From positions 1,116,001 through 1,180,000 of the forward strand of contig CP034120.1 of the NCBI GenBank assembly GCA_003856375.1: DNA of 64,000 nucleotides, written 5' to 3'. Numbering within the stretch: the first letter of the stretch is position 1; every line of letters starts with the position of its first letter. This document shows positions 52,348 to 60,625 of this stretch, piece after piece. A program made the translations under genes and the position numbers. The notes under the pieces were generated by a model. The model did no database searches, was not told where the DNA came from, and saw nothing but the letters and a program-made list of their open reading frames with translations. This DNA is from Glaciecola amylolytica. Its GTDB lineage: Bacteria; Bacteroidota; Bacteroidia; Flavobacteriales_D; Crocinitomicaceae.

Positions 52348-52381
52348 AAGGCCCATTCGTAATATCGGATGGGTCTTTTTT
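52348..52381 (+). terminator. Intrinsic terminator of ychF
   Basis: AGGCCCATTCG pairs with CGGATGGGTCT with one or two wobbles, followed by a six-base T tract. Confidence 0.8.
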
Positions 52382-52483
52382 GTTGTACAATGATTTGCCC
52401 GGGAATTTAGTTGGCACATTGTTTTTTTCCGCAGATGATGCGAATTGTGAAACACTAAGAAGCAATTCAATTGAAATTGAAAA

Positions 52484-52513
52484 AGCATCGGTTGTTTGAC
52501 CGGTGCTTTTTTT
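52484..52513 (+). terminator. Orphan intrinsic terminator
   Basis: AGCATCGGT / ACCGGTGCT with one G-U pair, loop TGTTTG and seven T. No annotated gene ends here. Confidence 0.75.
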
Positions 52514-52781
52514 ATTGGGAATTCTTTTTTAGGTATTTTACATGTTTGAGAAGATGAGGTAAGGCTTAAAGAGGTTGTTAATTCCGAAATAGAACCGGGC
52601 TGAATCTGTATTCCGAAGATTGGAAATAAGTCGTCAGATCCATAACTTTTTCATACGGTATCGATGCTTAACCTATGCTATATCCATACTTGATTTATTG
52701 ATGAGGAATGGGAAGGTGTTCTCAATAAACCTTCATCAAGCTCCGTTACTCGAACTGACATGAACAGAAAAGATGGATACA

Positions 52782-52812
52782 AAAAAAGGTTCCCGAATTG
52801 AGAACCTTTTTT
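52782..52812 (-). terminator. Terminator of the DUF2795 gene (bidirectional)
   Basis: An 11-bp stem AAAAAAGGTTC / GAACCTTTTTT with loop CCGAATTGA. T tracts lie on both sides. Confidence 0.8.
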
Positions 52813-52826
52813 AAATAGATATGAAT

Positions 52827-53048
52827 TTAATATTCATCTTCATTGAATAAGAAGTCGTCTTTAGACGGATAATCTGGCCAAATTTCTTCGATGCTTTCAT
52901 ATACATCACCTTCATCTTCTAAATCTTGTAGGTTTTCAACTACTTCTAAAGGAGCTCCTGCACGAATAGCATAATCGATCAATTCGTCTTTTGTTGCAGG
53001 CCATGGAGCGTCTTCCAGGTATGATGCGAGTTCTAATGTCCAGTACAT
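52827..53048 (-). CDS. DUF2795 small acidic protein
   Basis: A 73-residue protein with the DUF2795 core WTLELASYLEDAPWPATKDELIDYAIRAGAP (in pieces), then a highly acidic tail ending FLFNEDEY. It is conserved in Bacteroidota with unknown function. It has its own terminator, and 105 bp separate it from the cobalamin adenosyltransferase gene. Confidence 0.85.
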   Translation of the reverse strand: MYWTLELASYLEDAPWPATKDELIDYAIRAGAPLEVVENLQDLEDEGDVYESIEEIWPDYPSKDDFLFNEDEY

Positions 53049-53153
53049 GTCTTAGTGATATTGTATGTTTATTTGCGCAAAAATAATCTTATTCTAAAAA
53101 AAACCAAGTGTTTTGTCAAGGATTCAAAAAAAAACTTCTTAAGAAGCTTTTAA

Positions 53154-53705
53154 TCAGTTAGTTCTTGGCTTCCATGGGGTTTCCGTCGCATTTAATTCAT
53201 GAGCCAGTTTTCTGGACAACACAAAAAGGTAGTCGCTAAGACGATTCATGTAGGCGCTGATCAAGGGGTTTACCGGCTCGGATTCACTGAGTTGAGCGAC
53301 CAATCGTTCGGCTCTGCGGCAAATGCAGCGGGCAATATGACATTGAGAAACGATCACATTTCCGCCCGGAAGTACAAAAAACTTCATGGGAGGAATGTCG
53401 GCATCCATCGCATCGATGTGATTTTCGAGAAAAGTAATATCGCTTTCGTACAATTCCGGTAAAGTCATTTTAGATTTTACAGGATCAGCCGCCAAATGCG
53501 AACCGATGGTGAAAAGACGATCCTGAATTTCGATCAGTACTTCGGATTTGGAATCTTCATTGATCAAATCACGCAGCAATCCGATATAACTATTCAGTTC
53601 ATCCACCGTTCCGTAGCTTTCAATGCGGATGTGGTGTTTCGGCAGACGCGTTCCTCCAATCAATCCGGTTGTTCCTTTATCTCCTTTTTTGGTATAAACT
53701 TTCAT
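53154..53705 (-). CDS. ATP:cob(I)alamin adenosyltransferase, PduO type
   Basis: A 183-residue trimeric enzyme. The ATP-binding N-terminus KGDKGTTGLIGGTRLPKHHIRIESYGTVDELNSYIGLLRD (in pieces) and the RCICRRAERLV helix are diagnostic of the PduO/MMAB type. It adenosylates cob(I)alamin for B12-dependent mutases such as methylmalonyl-CoA mutase. No cobalamin-dependent enzyme or riboswitch is beside it. Confidence 0.92.
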   Translation of the reverse strand: MKVYTKKGDKGTTGLIGGTRLPKHHIRIESYGTVDELNSYIGLLRDLINEDSKSEVLIEIQDRLFTIGSHLAADPVKSKMTLPELYESDITFLENHIDAMDADIPPMKFFVLPGGNVIVSQCHIARCICRRAERLVAQLSESEPVNPLISAYMNRLSDYLFVLSRKLAHELNATETPWKPRTN

Positions 53706-53772
53706 GATTTAAATGTAGTTATTTTCCGTTTGAATTGAATAAAACAGGGTGGGAGGAATTCGGGAATTTTCT

Positions 53773-53780
53773 TACATTTG
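53773..53780 (+). promoter_or_regulatory. -7 box candidate
   Basis: TACATTTG, exact TAnnTTTG, 20 bp before the ATG at 53801. Confidence 0.5.
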
Positions 53781-53800
53781 GTAGAACGAAAACAAAAACT

Positions 53801-54631
53801 ATGAAATTAATCGCCACTCTCGGGATTTTTTTGCTGTGCCAATTTATGAGCTTTGCACAATCCACTTTGAAAAATGATATCGTCCTGAAAACTTCAGGAG
53901 AAGAACTGACCGGAAAGGTCCAGGAAATAGGAGATACCGATATCAAGTTCGTGTATTCCGGTGAAACGCTGGTTTATCAGATCAAGAAAAGTGATATCGC
54001 GAAGATTACGTTTTCTAGCGGCAGAGTGGAGATTTTCAATTCACCGAAACCAAGTTCAGGCAAAGCAGATTCGATCTCCAAATCAGGCCTGGAGTCGCAT
54101 CAGAACAAGATTGCTATTCTACCATTCAGTTATTTGATGAACAAGCAGGACGCAGGTCAGGAAATGACTTACAAAGTGCAAAACGAAGTTTATTCGATTA
54201 TGAATGCGCATTCGGGCTATATGACTGTGCAGCCAACACAAACAACCAATGCCTTGTTGCTGAAAGCAGGAATTACGGGGGCGAATGTCCGCAGTTTTAC
54301 AATGGGCGAAATTTGCAATATTCTGGGAGTAGAATACGTGATTCAGGGAACAATTACGCAGGATCTGACTTCTGTAAGCAGCAATTCAAGCGGTTCAACA
54401 TCGGTTAATGCAAAAACAAATCAGAACAATAACAGAACAGTCGGAACGGTTAACGGATATTCGTCTTCATATACGACACAAAACTATTCGACGAATGTTA
54501 CCATGAATATATATACAGATAAGGGGGAAACCATTTTTTCACAGGATCACCAATCCTTTTGGAGTTCGGATGATGCGTATAAAGTTACCTTGAACTACCT
54601 CCTGAAAAGAACACCAATATATCAAAAGTAG
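53801..54631 (+). CDS. Exported CsgG/LpoB-like domain protein
   Basis: A 276-residue protein; the ATG at 53801 gives a signal peptide (MKLIATLGIFLLCQFMSFAQ). The N-terminal part repeats a short beta pattern (LKTSGEELTGKVQEIGDTDIKFVYSGETLVYQI, in pieces), then KIAILPFSYLMNKQDAGQEM with a later GEICNILGVEYVIQGTITQDL resembling the CsgG/LpoB Rossmann-like fold. A Ser/Asn/Thr-rich spacer precedes the last 40 residues. The family is inferred. It pairs with a cytochrome c gene 2 bp downstream. Confidence 0.65.
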   Translation: MKLIATLGIFLLCQFMSFAQSTLKNDIVLKTSGEELTGKVQEIGDTDIKFVYSGETLVYQIKKSDIAKITFSSGRVEIFNSPKPSSGKADSISKSGLESHQNKIAILPFSYLMNKQDAGQEMTYKVQNEVYSIMNAHSGYMTVQPTQTTNALLLKAGITGANVRSFTMGEICNILGVEYVIQGTITQDLTSVSSNSSGSTSVNAKTNQNNNRTVGTVNGYSSSYTTQNYSTNVTMNIYTDKGETIFSQDHQSFWSSDDAYKVTLNYLLKRTPIYQK

Positions 54632-54633
54632 TT

Positions 54634-54996
54634 ATGAAGAAGAACCAATTAGTATCAGTAATTGCCTGTACCGTTATGCTGGCAGCGTGCGGAACAGCAA
54701 AAAATAGCGGAGCGAAAGTGGAATCAATGCCTTCTCAGGCAGATGTTGAACGTGTACAGGGGAAATTTCCCGGATATACTTTGACGGATCTGAATGACGG
54801 GAAGAAGTTGTTTGAAGCGAATTGCGCTTTGTGTCACGGATTGAAAAAACCTGCATCACGAACGGAAGAACAATGGAATACGATTGTTCCGCGCATGGTG
54901 AAAAAAGCAAATGCAAAGAACGGAAACACATTGGATGCGGCAGGAGAAGAGAAAATTCTTCGCTATGTCGTTACGATGGGTTCTGCTCCGAAATAA
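54634..54996 (+). CDS. Cytochrome c lipoprotein
   Basis: A 120-residue protein with lipobox VMLAACG (Cys19), one heme motif NCALCHG and a likely distal ligand in VTMGSAPK. This is a class I monohaem cytochrome c anchored by lipid, probably passing electrons in the periplasm. It lies directly after the CsgG/LpoB-like gene, with which it shares a transcript. Confidence 0.87.
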   Translation: MKKNQLVSVIACTVMLAACGTAKNSGAKVESMPSQADVERVQGKFPGYTLTDLNDGKKLFEANCALCHGLKKPASRTEEQWNTIVPRMVKKANAKNGNTLDAAGEEKILRYVVTMGSAPK

Positions 54997-55001
54997 GAAA
55001 T

Positions 55002-55040
55002 AAACCAATGGGGGCGAAAAATTTTCACCCCCATTGGTTT
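55002..55040. terminator. Long palindromic terminator between convergent genes
   Basis: A 19-bp stem with one C-A mismatch: 55002-55020 pairs with 55022-55040. It spans the gap between the plus-strand cytochrome gene and the minus-strand methyltransferase. The trailing sequence is only moderately T-rich. Confidence 0.75.
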
Positions 55041-55832
55041 CTAAAATAATCTGTTTTTAAAGATCTTCGGGCGCAAAACAAAATGCTCTTTCGTTTGTTC
55101 TTCTCTGCGCCACAACAATCCCATTCTTCCCAAATCGATAGAAACGTGAAAGCGTTCATCAGAAACCAACTGCTGCCACATTTCCCACATATCGTCGTTC
55201 CAGCGAATATCATCCAGGATGAAAATTGTTTGATTATGAGATTGCTCAAAAAGCTTGTTGACATAGTTTAATGTGGCTTCTCCCGAATGATTTCCGTCTA
55301 TAAAAGCCAAATCGTATTTTCCGATAGGGGGAAGTTGAAGGAAGTCGTCAAAAGAGCTGCAGATCGTCGTTATTCCTGAAAGTTTCCAGTAGTCAAATTG
55401 CTGCAGAGCCTTGGAAAGAATGGCATCACAGCCTTCAACGGTTATTAAATGCGAATCCGGATTTCCGGCTTTCAGATGAATGCTCCCGGTTCCGATAGAA
55501 GTTCCGAGTTCAAGCATGAATGCCGGCTTGTAGTAATGTGCAATTTTCCACAATAATTCTCCGTAAAGACCATTGCTGCTTGCTTTTTTTGCCAGTTCAG
55601 CAACCGATCTGGTGCTCCCCATTTGCTTTGAACCGACACCTAAATCCGTGATTTTGAAAGTTTCACGGTTCTTTTTGGTGATTTGTTGCCAAATTTTTCG
55701 GGAAGTGAGGAAATTTTTATCCACTTTTGTCGTTAAACAGTTGTCAACAAAGTCAAAAACAAAGGGAGAATGAATACCATGTCTGCCTTTTGATTTAAGT
55801 AAAAATCCGAAAATTGATCTGGAATTTTGCAT
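55041..55832 (-). CDS. Class I SAM-dependent O-methyltransferase-like protein
   Basis: A 263-residue methyltransferase. The SAM site is MLELGTSIGTGSIHL, with VEGCDAI, and the metal-dependent O-methyltransferase-type DLAFIDGNHSGEATLNY. The N-terminal GRHGIHSPFVFDF is a phylum-typical opening. The substrate is unknown. It is divergent from the DUF4301 gene, with overlapping 5' regions only. Confidence 0.85.
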   Translation of the reverse strand: MQNSRSIFGFLLKSKGRHGIHSPFVFDFVDNCLTTKVDKNFLTSRKIWQQITKKNRETFKITDLGVGSKQMGSTRSVAELAKKASSNGLYGELLWKIAHYYKPAFMLELGTSIGTGSIHLKAGNPDSHLITVEGCDAILSKALQQFDYWKLSGITTICSSFDDFLQLPPIGKYDLAFIDGNHSGEATLNYVNKLFEQSHNQTIFILDDIRWNDDMWEMWQQLVSDERFHVSIDLGRMGLLWRREEQTKEHFVLRPKIFKNRLF

Positions 55833-55865
55833 GACACAAAGAAACGAAAAAAGGCTACAGAAAGC

Positions 55866-57257
55866 ATGCTTATGCTAAAAACTACAATAGAAATACAACT
55901 TGAACGCTTGCGTGCACCACAACCGAGTCTGAATCTGATCTCGGCATGTAAGATCCACGAAGGAATTATTGCTTTGGCAGAAGACAAAATAGAGGATCTG
56001 GCACAATCGTTTTACCAGTCGGATAAAAAGATCGCATTCTTTATTCCTGCTTCAGGGTCGGGTTCCCGGATGTTTCATTTCTTGTTTGAGTTTCTGGATA
56101 ATCCGAATGAAAGCAACAGCGGTTATGTAGAACGCTTTTTAACGCACATTGAGGATTTTGCTTTTTTCTATCAGTTTCCGGCATCTATTCAAAAAGCTCT
56201 GAGAAACCGGAGTATGGATCTGGATGCGTTTGTATCCTTCATTCTGAACAACAAAGGATATGGTTTGGCGCATTTGCCGAAAGGATTGATTCCGTTTCAT
56301 AAAAACGGACCTTTTTTATTGTGTCCGATTCAGGAACATGTCGTTCAGGGGCAGCTGCTGAACCAGAATGCGTGTTCGTTTCATTTTACCATTCAACCGA
56401 AATTTCAGGAATATATTCAACGTCAATTGGAATTTCTGGAGGGAATGACATCGAAGAAATTTGATGTGGATTTCTCTGTTCAGAATCCGGAAACGAATGC
56501 CATTGCTTTTGATGATCATTTTGAACCGATTGTTTCGCCGGAAGGTGATATTCTGACTCGTCCGGCGGGTCATGGAGCTCTTTTGGAGAATTTCAATCAG
56601 GTGGATGCGGATCTGGTGTTTATTAAAAACATTGACAACATTCAGCATTACAATCATTCGGAAACTGCGATCAAAACACAGCGTATGCTTGGTGGATTGT
56701 TTCTCGAGGTTCAGAAAGAAATCAATCTGTTGGCAGATGATTTTTCGGAAGGAGCATGGAACTCATTCAATGAAAAGTATCAATTGTTCCATGAATCGGT
56801 GAATGATTTGCCCAACGTGGATAAATTATCGCTGTTGAACAGGCCGCTTCGTATTTGCGGGATGGTTCGCAATGAAGGACAACCGGGTGGAGGCCCTTTC
56901 TGGGTTGAAAACAATGGTGAAATCACCAAACAAATTGTAGAGAAAGCTCAGATCAATCCGAAAAACGATCAGGTTCGTGTGATGGTTCAAAGTTCGCATT
57001 TCAATCCCGTGATGATGGTTTGTCAGGGAAAAAACAGCGATGGTTCCAAACTGGATCTGGAGGCATACAAAGACGATAACGCGTATTTTAAGGTAACGAA
57101 ATCCAATAAAGGGCAAACTGTACAGTTTGTAGAACTACCGGGGCTTTGGAACGGTTCAATGGCAAAATGGAATACTGTTTTTGTGGAGATCCCGAGTACA
57201 ACATTCAGTCCGGTGAAATCAATCCTGGATTTGTTGGATAAGGCGCATCAACCTTGA
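55866..57257 (+). CDS. DUF4301 family protein
   Basis: A 463-residue soluble protein of a Bacteroidota-specific family. The loop FFIPASGSGSRMF (near residue 55) resembles the glycine-rich loop of nucleotidyltransferases, and later motifs are LPKGLIPFH, LTRPAGHGALL, RICGMVRNEGQPGGGPFWV and SSHFNPVMMVC. The ATG at 55866 is chosen; a TTG start at 55827 would overlap the divergent methyltransferase gene. A nucleotidyltransferase-like role is only inferred. Confidence 0.85.
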   Translation: MLMLKTTIEIQLERLRAPQPSLNLISACKIHEGIIALAEDKIEDLAQSFYQSDKKIAFFIPASGSGSRMFHFLFEFLDNPNESNSGYVERFLTHIEDFAFFYQFPASIQKALRNRSMDLDAFVSFILNNKGYGLAHLPKGLIPFHKNGPFLLCPIQEHVVQGQLLNQNACSFHFTIQPKFQEYIQRQLEFLEGMTSKKFDVDFSVQNPETNAIAFDDHFEPIVSPEGDILTRPAGHGALLENFNQVDADLVFIKNIDNIQHYNHSETAIKTQRMLGGLFLEVQKEINLLADDFSEGAWNSFNEKYQLFHESVNDLPNVDKLSLLNRPLRICGMVRNEGQPGGGPFWVENNGEITKQIVEKAQINPKNDQVRVMVQSSHFNPVMMVCQGKNSDGSKLDLEAYKDDNAYFKVTKSNKGQTVQFVELPGLWNGSMAKWNTVFVEIPSTTFSPVKSILDLLDKAHQP

Positions 57258-57318
57258 GCTTAAGATAAAAGTGAAAAAACACGAATCACTTTTTAACTTT
57301 TGCATTTTAACATTTTAC

Positions 57319-58239
57319 TTAATATAGTTTCTGTCTTTTCAATAAGTACTTCACCAGCACATCCTGAATCGGATCTTTGATATCTACTGTATAGAAATCG
57401 ACATTGTACTGCGTACATTTCAAATTCACTTCATTGAAGTAACGATTGATTTCCGTGGTGTATTTTTCTTTGATCTCGGCCGGCTGAAGTTTCATTTTTT
57501 CGCCGGTTTCCATATCGATCAGATTGATCGGGTTGTGTCCTAAATCAAAGTCAATTTCGGTTGCTTTATCCATTACGTGAAACAAAACCACTTCGTGCTT
57601 GTTGTGCTTCATATGCTGAATACTCTGCATGAATTCATCCAATCTGGAAGGATCGTCCAATAAATCGGTGAAGATCACGATCAAACTTCGCTTATGACAT
57701 AATTCCGCCACATCGTGAAGGCAGGAAATAGTTTCTGTTTGTTTCGAATCCACTGCCTGATACTCGTGGAGTTGTTTTTCCATTTCATGCAGCAAAAAAC
57801 GGTGGTGCGCACCGGACGATTTTGCGGGAGTGTGCAGGAATAACCGGTTGTGAAACAAGGAAAGTCCTACTGCGTCGCGTTGCCGTTTCAATAGTTCCGA
57901 CAAGGAAGCTGCCGCTAAAACGGAGAATTCCAGTTTCGAAAGGTCATTTTTTCCACTGTAATACATTGAAGACGAAACATCGATCACCATCTGGCATCTC
58001 AGGTTTGTTTCTTCCTCATACTTTTTCGTGAACATTTTTTCCGAGCGTCCGTAGAGCTTCCAGTCAATGTGACGGGTTGATTCTCCGGGATTGTATAAAC
58101 GGTGTTCGGCAAATTCAACGGAAAATCCATGAAAGGGACTCTTGTGCATTCCGGTGATGAATCCTTCTACAACTTGTTTTGCAAGAAGTTCCAGATTTCC
58201 GAATTGAGCCAGCTGATCTTTTTGTATTGTGGACAACAT
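57319..58239 (-). CDS. DUF58 domain protein (VWA-like)
   Basis: A 306-residue protein with FVEGFITGMHKSPF-like GFITGMHKSPFHGFSVEFAEHR, then the DUF58 signature RLYNPGESTRHIDWKLYGRSEKMFTK (in pieces). A VWA fold follows with MVIDVSSSMYYSG (MIDAS-like DxSxS) and VIFTDLLDD. DUF58 proteins commonly work with MoxR AAA+ ATPases in envelope stress; no MoxR is in the window. Confidence 0.88.
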   Translation of the reverse strand: MLSTIQKDQLAQFGNLELLAKQVVEGFITGMHKSPFHGFSVEFAEHRLYNPGESTRHIDWKLYGRSEKMFTKKYEEETNLRCQMVIDVSSSMYYSGKNDLSKLEFSVLAAASLSELLKRQRDAVGLSLFHNRLFLHTPAKSSGAHHRFLLHEMEKQLHEYQAVDSKQTETISCLHDVAELCHKRSLIVIFTDLLDDPSRLDEFMQSIQHMKHNKHEVVLFHVMDKATEIDFDLGHNPINLIDMETGEKMKLQPAEIKEKYTTEINRYFNEVNLKCTQYNVDFYTVDIKDPIQDVLVKYLLKRQKLY

Positions 58240-58288
58240 GATTCGAAAATAAGTATAAATGTGTTAGTTTTCCGAAGTTTCACGAATT

Positions 58289-59230
58289 TTAGGAAAGTAT
58301 TTCGGATTGCGTTTCCAGTTGGGCTTCATCAAGCCGTTTGGCTTCCTTTTTATTTCTGAAAAGAGTGCCCAGAATTACGCCGGATACCACGAGGCAAACT
58401 CCAAACAAAGAGGCGAGTTCCAGTTTCTCATCAAAAATGAACCATCCGGAAAACAAGGCATAAATCGCCCCGATATACTGGAATGGAGCTACGATAGCCG
58501 TATTGGCAGCCAAAAATGCGCGGGTCATTAAGACCTGTGCAATCTGTGTGAATACTCCGATTGTGAGCAAGATCAGCCATTCAGCACCTTTTGGAAACGT
58601 GAAATCAAACAAACACCAGATTCCGGTTAATGGCAGTGCCAGCATCGGAAAGTAAATAACAATGTTGATCGTTTCTTCGGTTTCCTTCAATTTGGAAATC
58701 GCATTGTAAGCCACGCCGGATAAAACTGCGGAAATGACACCCATGAACATCCAGAACAAGTCAGGTCCCTGATTTCCGAAACCACTCAGAAGTCCGTTCA
58801 GACCAATGAAAACAACACCTGTGAAAGCAATGACGCTGCTGATGTACTGAACCTTGCTTACTTTTTCTCCAAACAAACTGGAGGCAATCAAAACCGTGAA
58901 AATCGGCGAAAGATACTGAAGGGTAGAAGCAATGGCAAGCGGTAATTTGTGGAGGGTGAAAAAGAACAGAGTCAACGCAATCATCCCGGCCGTTCCTCTG
59001 AGAAAAAGCCATCTTCGGTTGTTCCCTAAAAGAGAAAGTCCTCTGTATTTGATGATTACGGCGCTGATGGTGAACGAAACCAAACTGCGGAAGAATACCA
59101 ATTCGTGAGCCGGATATTTCTGCAGATCGGGAATAATCGAATTGTCGGGATTTCCGAGCATCTTTACAAAGAAATTAACCACAAAAAATGCCATTCCGGA
59201 AAGAATGATGTACATAATGCCCCTGATCAT
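58289..59230 (-). CDS. EamA/DMT superfamily transporter
   Basis: A 313-residue protein with ten hydrophobic segments arranged as two EamA repeats (first FVVNFFVKMLGN to about 145, second AYNAISKLKETEE to about 295). The DMT family exports metabolites or drugs; the substrate cannot be read from the sequence. Its ATG is 83 bp from the next, divergent gene. Confidence 0.88.
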   Translation of the reverse strand: MIRGIMYIILSGMAFFVVNFFVKMLGNPDNSIIPDLQKYPAHELVFFRSLVSFTISAVIIKYRGLSLLGNNRRWLFLRGTAGMIALTLFFFTLHKLPLAIASTLQYLSPIFTVLIASSLFGEKVSKVQYISSVIAFTGVVFIGLNGLLSGFGNQGPDLFWMFMGVISAVLSGVAYNAISKLKETEETINIVIYFPMLALPLTGIWCLFDFTFPKGAEWLILLTIGVFTQIAQVLMTRAFLAANTAIVAPFQYIGAIYALFSGWFIFDEKLELASLFGVCLVVSGVILGTLFRNKKEAKRLDEAQLETQSEILS

Positions 59231-59312
59231 GAAGCAAAGTTACGATCTATCTATCATTCGAGCATGAAGCATAGAAATACTTTTTGTAAATTTAGACTTA
59301 TAAACAGGTATT

Positions 59313-60026
59313 ATGAAAAAGGTTTTTGCGCTGTTCTCTATTCTCTCCTTCCTTACGAATTCCAATGCCCAAATCGGAAACGATAAGTGGAGCATTACCG
59401 GTGAGATAGCACTTCCTATCGGAATGGGGAATAAGATGTTCAAAAATTACCTGAATGGTTTGATCAACGTACATCCCAAAATTCAATACAAACCGTTTAA
59501 ACACTGGTATGTGGCTTTCGGGCCAAGATACATGTATTACAAGGTAAACGAGTACAAAATACCTTTTGAACCGGGAATCAATGACGATGATGTGGTGAAT
59601 CACCAGAAAGTGGTTTCCATGAGAGGCGGAATGCATGTCATCGGCGGTGATGTTGAATTGGGCTGGACGAGCTGGGTTGGGCCGCGTCTGGGATTGGAAA
59701 TGGGCGTACGTTTCGGAGTAGCGAATCACCGGTTTATGACAACAGGTACAAAAAACTATGGTCCGCAGCAAGTAACGGCGGGTTATATCGAACCTGCATT
59801 TTCAATTATTCTGGCTTCCGATGAAGCGGTTGCTTACCGTTGGATTGTCGGGTACAATGTTTCAGGATACAATTTCCAGAACTACCGGATCGGTTCCACT
59901 ACGTCAGGAGGTTATACTGCCAAAGATCTGGCGGGACCAACTCATTCATTATTGATCGGTTTTGCGATGACCTATTACTTTAAGAATAAGCGTTCAGACG
60001 TTTTTATTGACGGTCCTGCAGAGTAA
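59313..60026 (+). CDS. Exported outer-membrane protein of unknown function
   Basis: A 237-residue protein with signal peptide MKKVFALFSILSFLTNSNAQ. The body is beta-barrel-like, rich in Gly and aromatic residues (YVAFGPRYMYYKVNEY, GGMHVIGGDVELGWTSWVG, SLLIGFAMTYYFKNKR near the end). No catalytic motif is visible. A TAAATTTA -7-like box at 59287-59294 precedes it. Confidence 0.72.
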   Translation: MKKVFALFSILSFLTNSNAQIGNDKWSITGEIALPIGMGNKMFKNYLNGLINVHPKIQYKPFKHWYVAFGPRYMYYKVNEYKIPFEPGINDDDVVNHQKVVSMRGGMHVIGGDVELGWTSWVGPRLGLEMGVRFGVANHRFMTTGTKNYGPQQVTAGYIEPAFSIILASDEAVAYRWIVGYNVSGYNFQNYRIGSTTSGGYTAKDLAGPTHSLLIGFAMTYYFKNKRSDVFIDGPAE

Positions 60027-60293
60027 TCTTTTTCTTTCTTATCGGGAGGAGTGGTCTGAAATCCAGATGATATTAGCCACTAATTGCACGAATGCCGATT
60101 TCATCGGCTGTTGGCCTACCGGACTCACCGGTTGAATTGTGGCCACTGGGCAAGCATCACCAATAGCTGCGCATCAGTGGGATTTTGAAAAAAGACAAGT
60201 ATATAAAGATCATTCTTCTTAGAAATCATTAATTAATTTTGCAAACAAGTCATCTTTTTATTTCCCGTAGAAGTTTGCAGAAATACTAAGGTT
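60027..60293. other. Gene-free hairpin-rich segment
   Basis: Small perfect hairpins occur: GCCGAT-TTC-ATCGGC at 60094-60108 and ACCGG-ACTCA-CCGGT near 60118. ATTAGCCACTAATTGCACGAAT words look like a decayed repeat. No coding frame or RNA gene is recognised. Confidence 0.4.
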
Positions 60294-60470
60294 TTAAGGA
60301 TTGACATCCACATTGTTGATCGAGGAAAAACAATCGGAATTTACCAAACGAAGACCACCTGTTTTCAGGGCGTAATTTTCATGTTTGGATCGGTTTATTC
60401 GATCATTTCCACCATTGACAGGACTGAGGTTACCGTTCACCGATTTTTCGTAGTTGGTATTAAATTTCAT
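60294..60470 (-). CDS. Possible small peptide gene (58 residues), doubtful
   Basis: A 58-codon frame from the ATG at 60470 (MKFNTNYEKSVNGNLSPVNGG, in pieces: MKFNTNYEKSV, then NLSPVNGG, then INNVDVNP at the end). No family is recognised. The GG near residue 21 is reminiscent of a double-glycine leader, but there is no maturation gene nearby. It could be a chance frame in an intergenic region. Confidence 0.25.
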   Translation of the reverse strand: MKFNTNYEKSVNGNLSPVNGGNDRINRSKHENYALKTGGLRLVNSDCFSSINNVDVNP

Positions 60471-60483
60471 ACTCAAATTTGTT

Positions 60484-60514
60484 GCGTTTAAAGGCTGATT
60501 TAAACGCTTTTTTC
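60484..60514 (+). terminator. Intrinsic terminator upstream of tetR
   Basis: Perfect 9-bp stem GCGTTTAAA / TTTAAACGC with loop GGCTGA, then TTTTTTCTTTT. It insulates tetR from upstream transcription. Confidence 0.78.
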
Positions 60515-60574
60515 TTTTGTTTACTCCTTTATTATCAGGGATGTTGGCGGATTTTAACAATTAAAACAAGAGAA

Positions 60575-60592
60575 TTTAAACAAGTGTTTAAA
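60575..60592. promoter_or_regulatory. Palindromic operator candidate for the TetR regulator
   Basis: TTTAAACAAGTGTTTAAA is a perfect 8-2-8 inverted repeat, ending 9 bp before the -7 box at 60602. Its size and position match TetR operators; autoregulation is inferred. Confidence 0.65.
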
Positions 60593-60601
60593 ATTTGTAT
60601 T

Positions 60602-60609
60602 TAAATTTG
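60602..60609 (+). promoter_or_regulatory. -7 box of the tetR-efflux unit
   Basis: TAAATTTG, exact TAnnTTTG, 16 bp before the ATG at 60626, directly downstream of the palindrome. Confidence 0.6.
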
Positions 60610-60625
60610 CGGCGATTTTAAAATT

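Larger units (their letters stand above)
52382..52826. other. Gene-free interval after ychF with an orphan terminator
   Basis: Contains a second terminator (52484-52513), a CAATTCAATTG palindrome near 52464, and the terminator of the next gene (52782-52812). No coding frame is convincing. Confidence 0.5.

Noticed and set aside
55827-55865. Upstream TTG start for the DUF4301 protein
   Set aside because: It would overlap the divergent methyltransferase start; the ATG at 55866 gives a normal family start.
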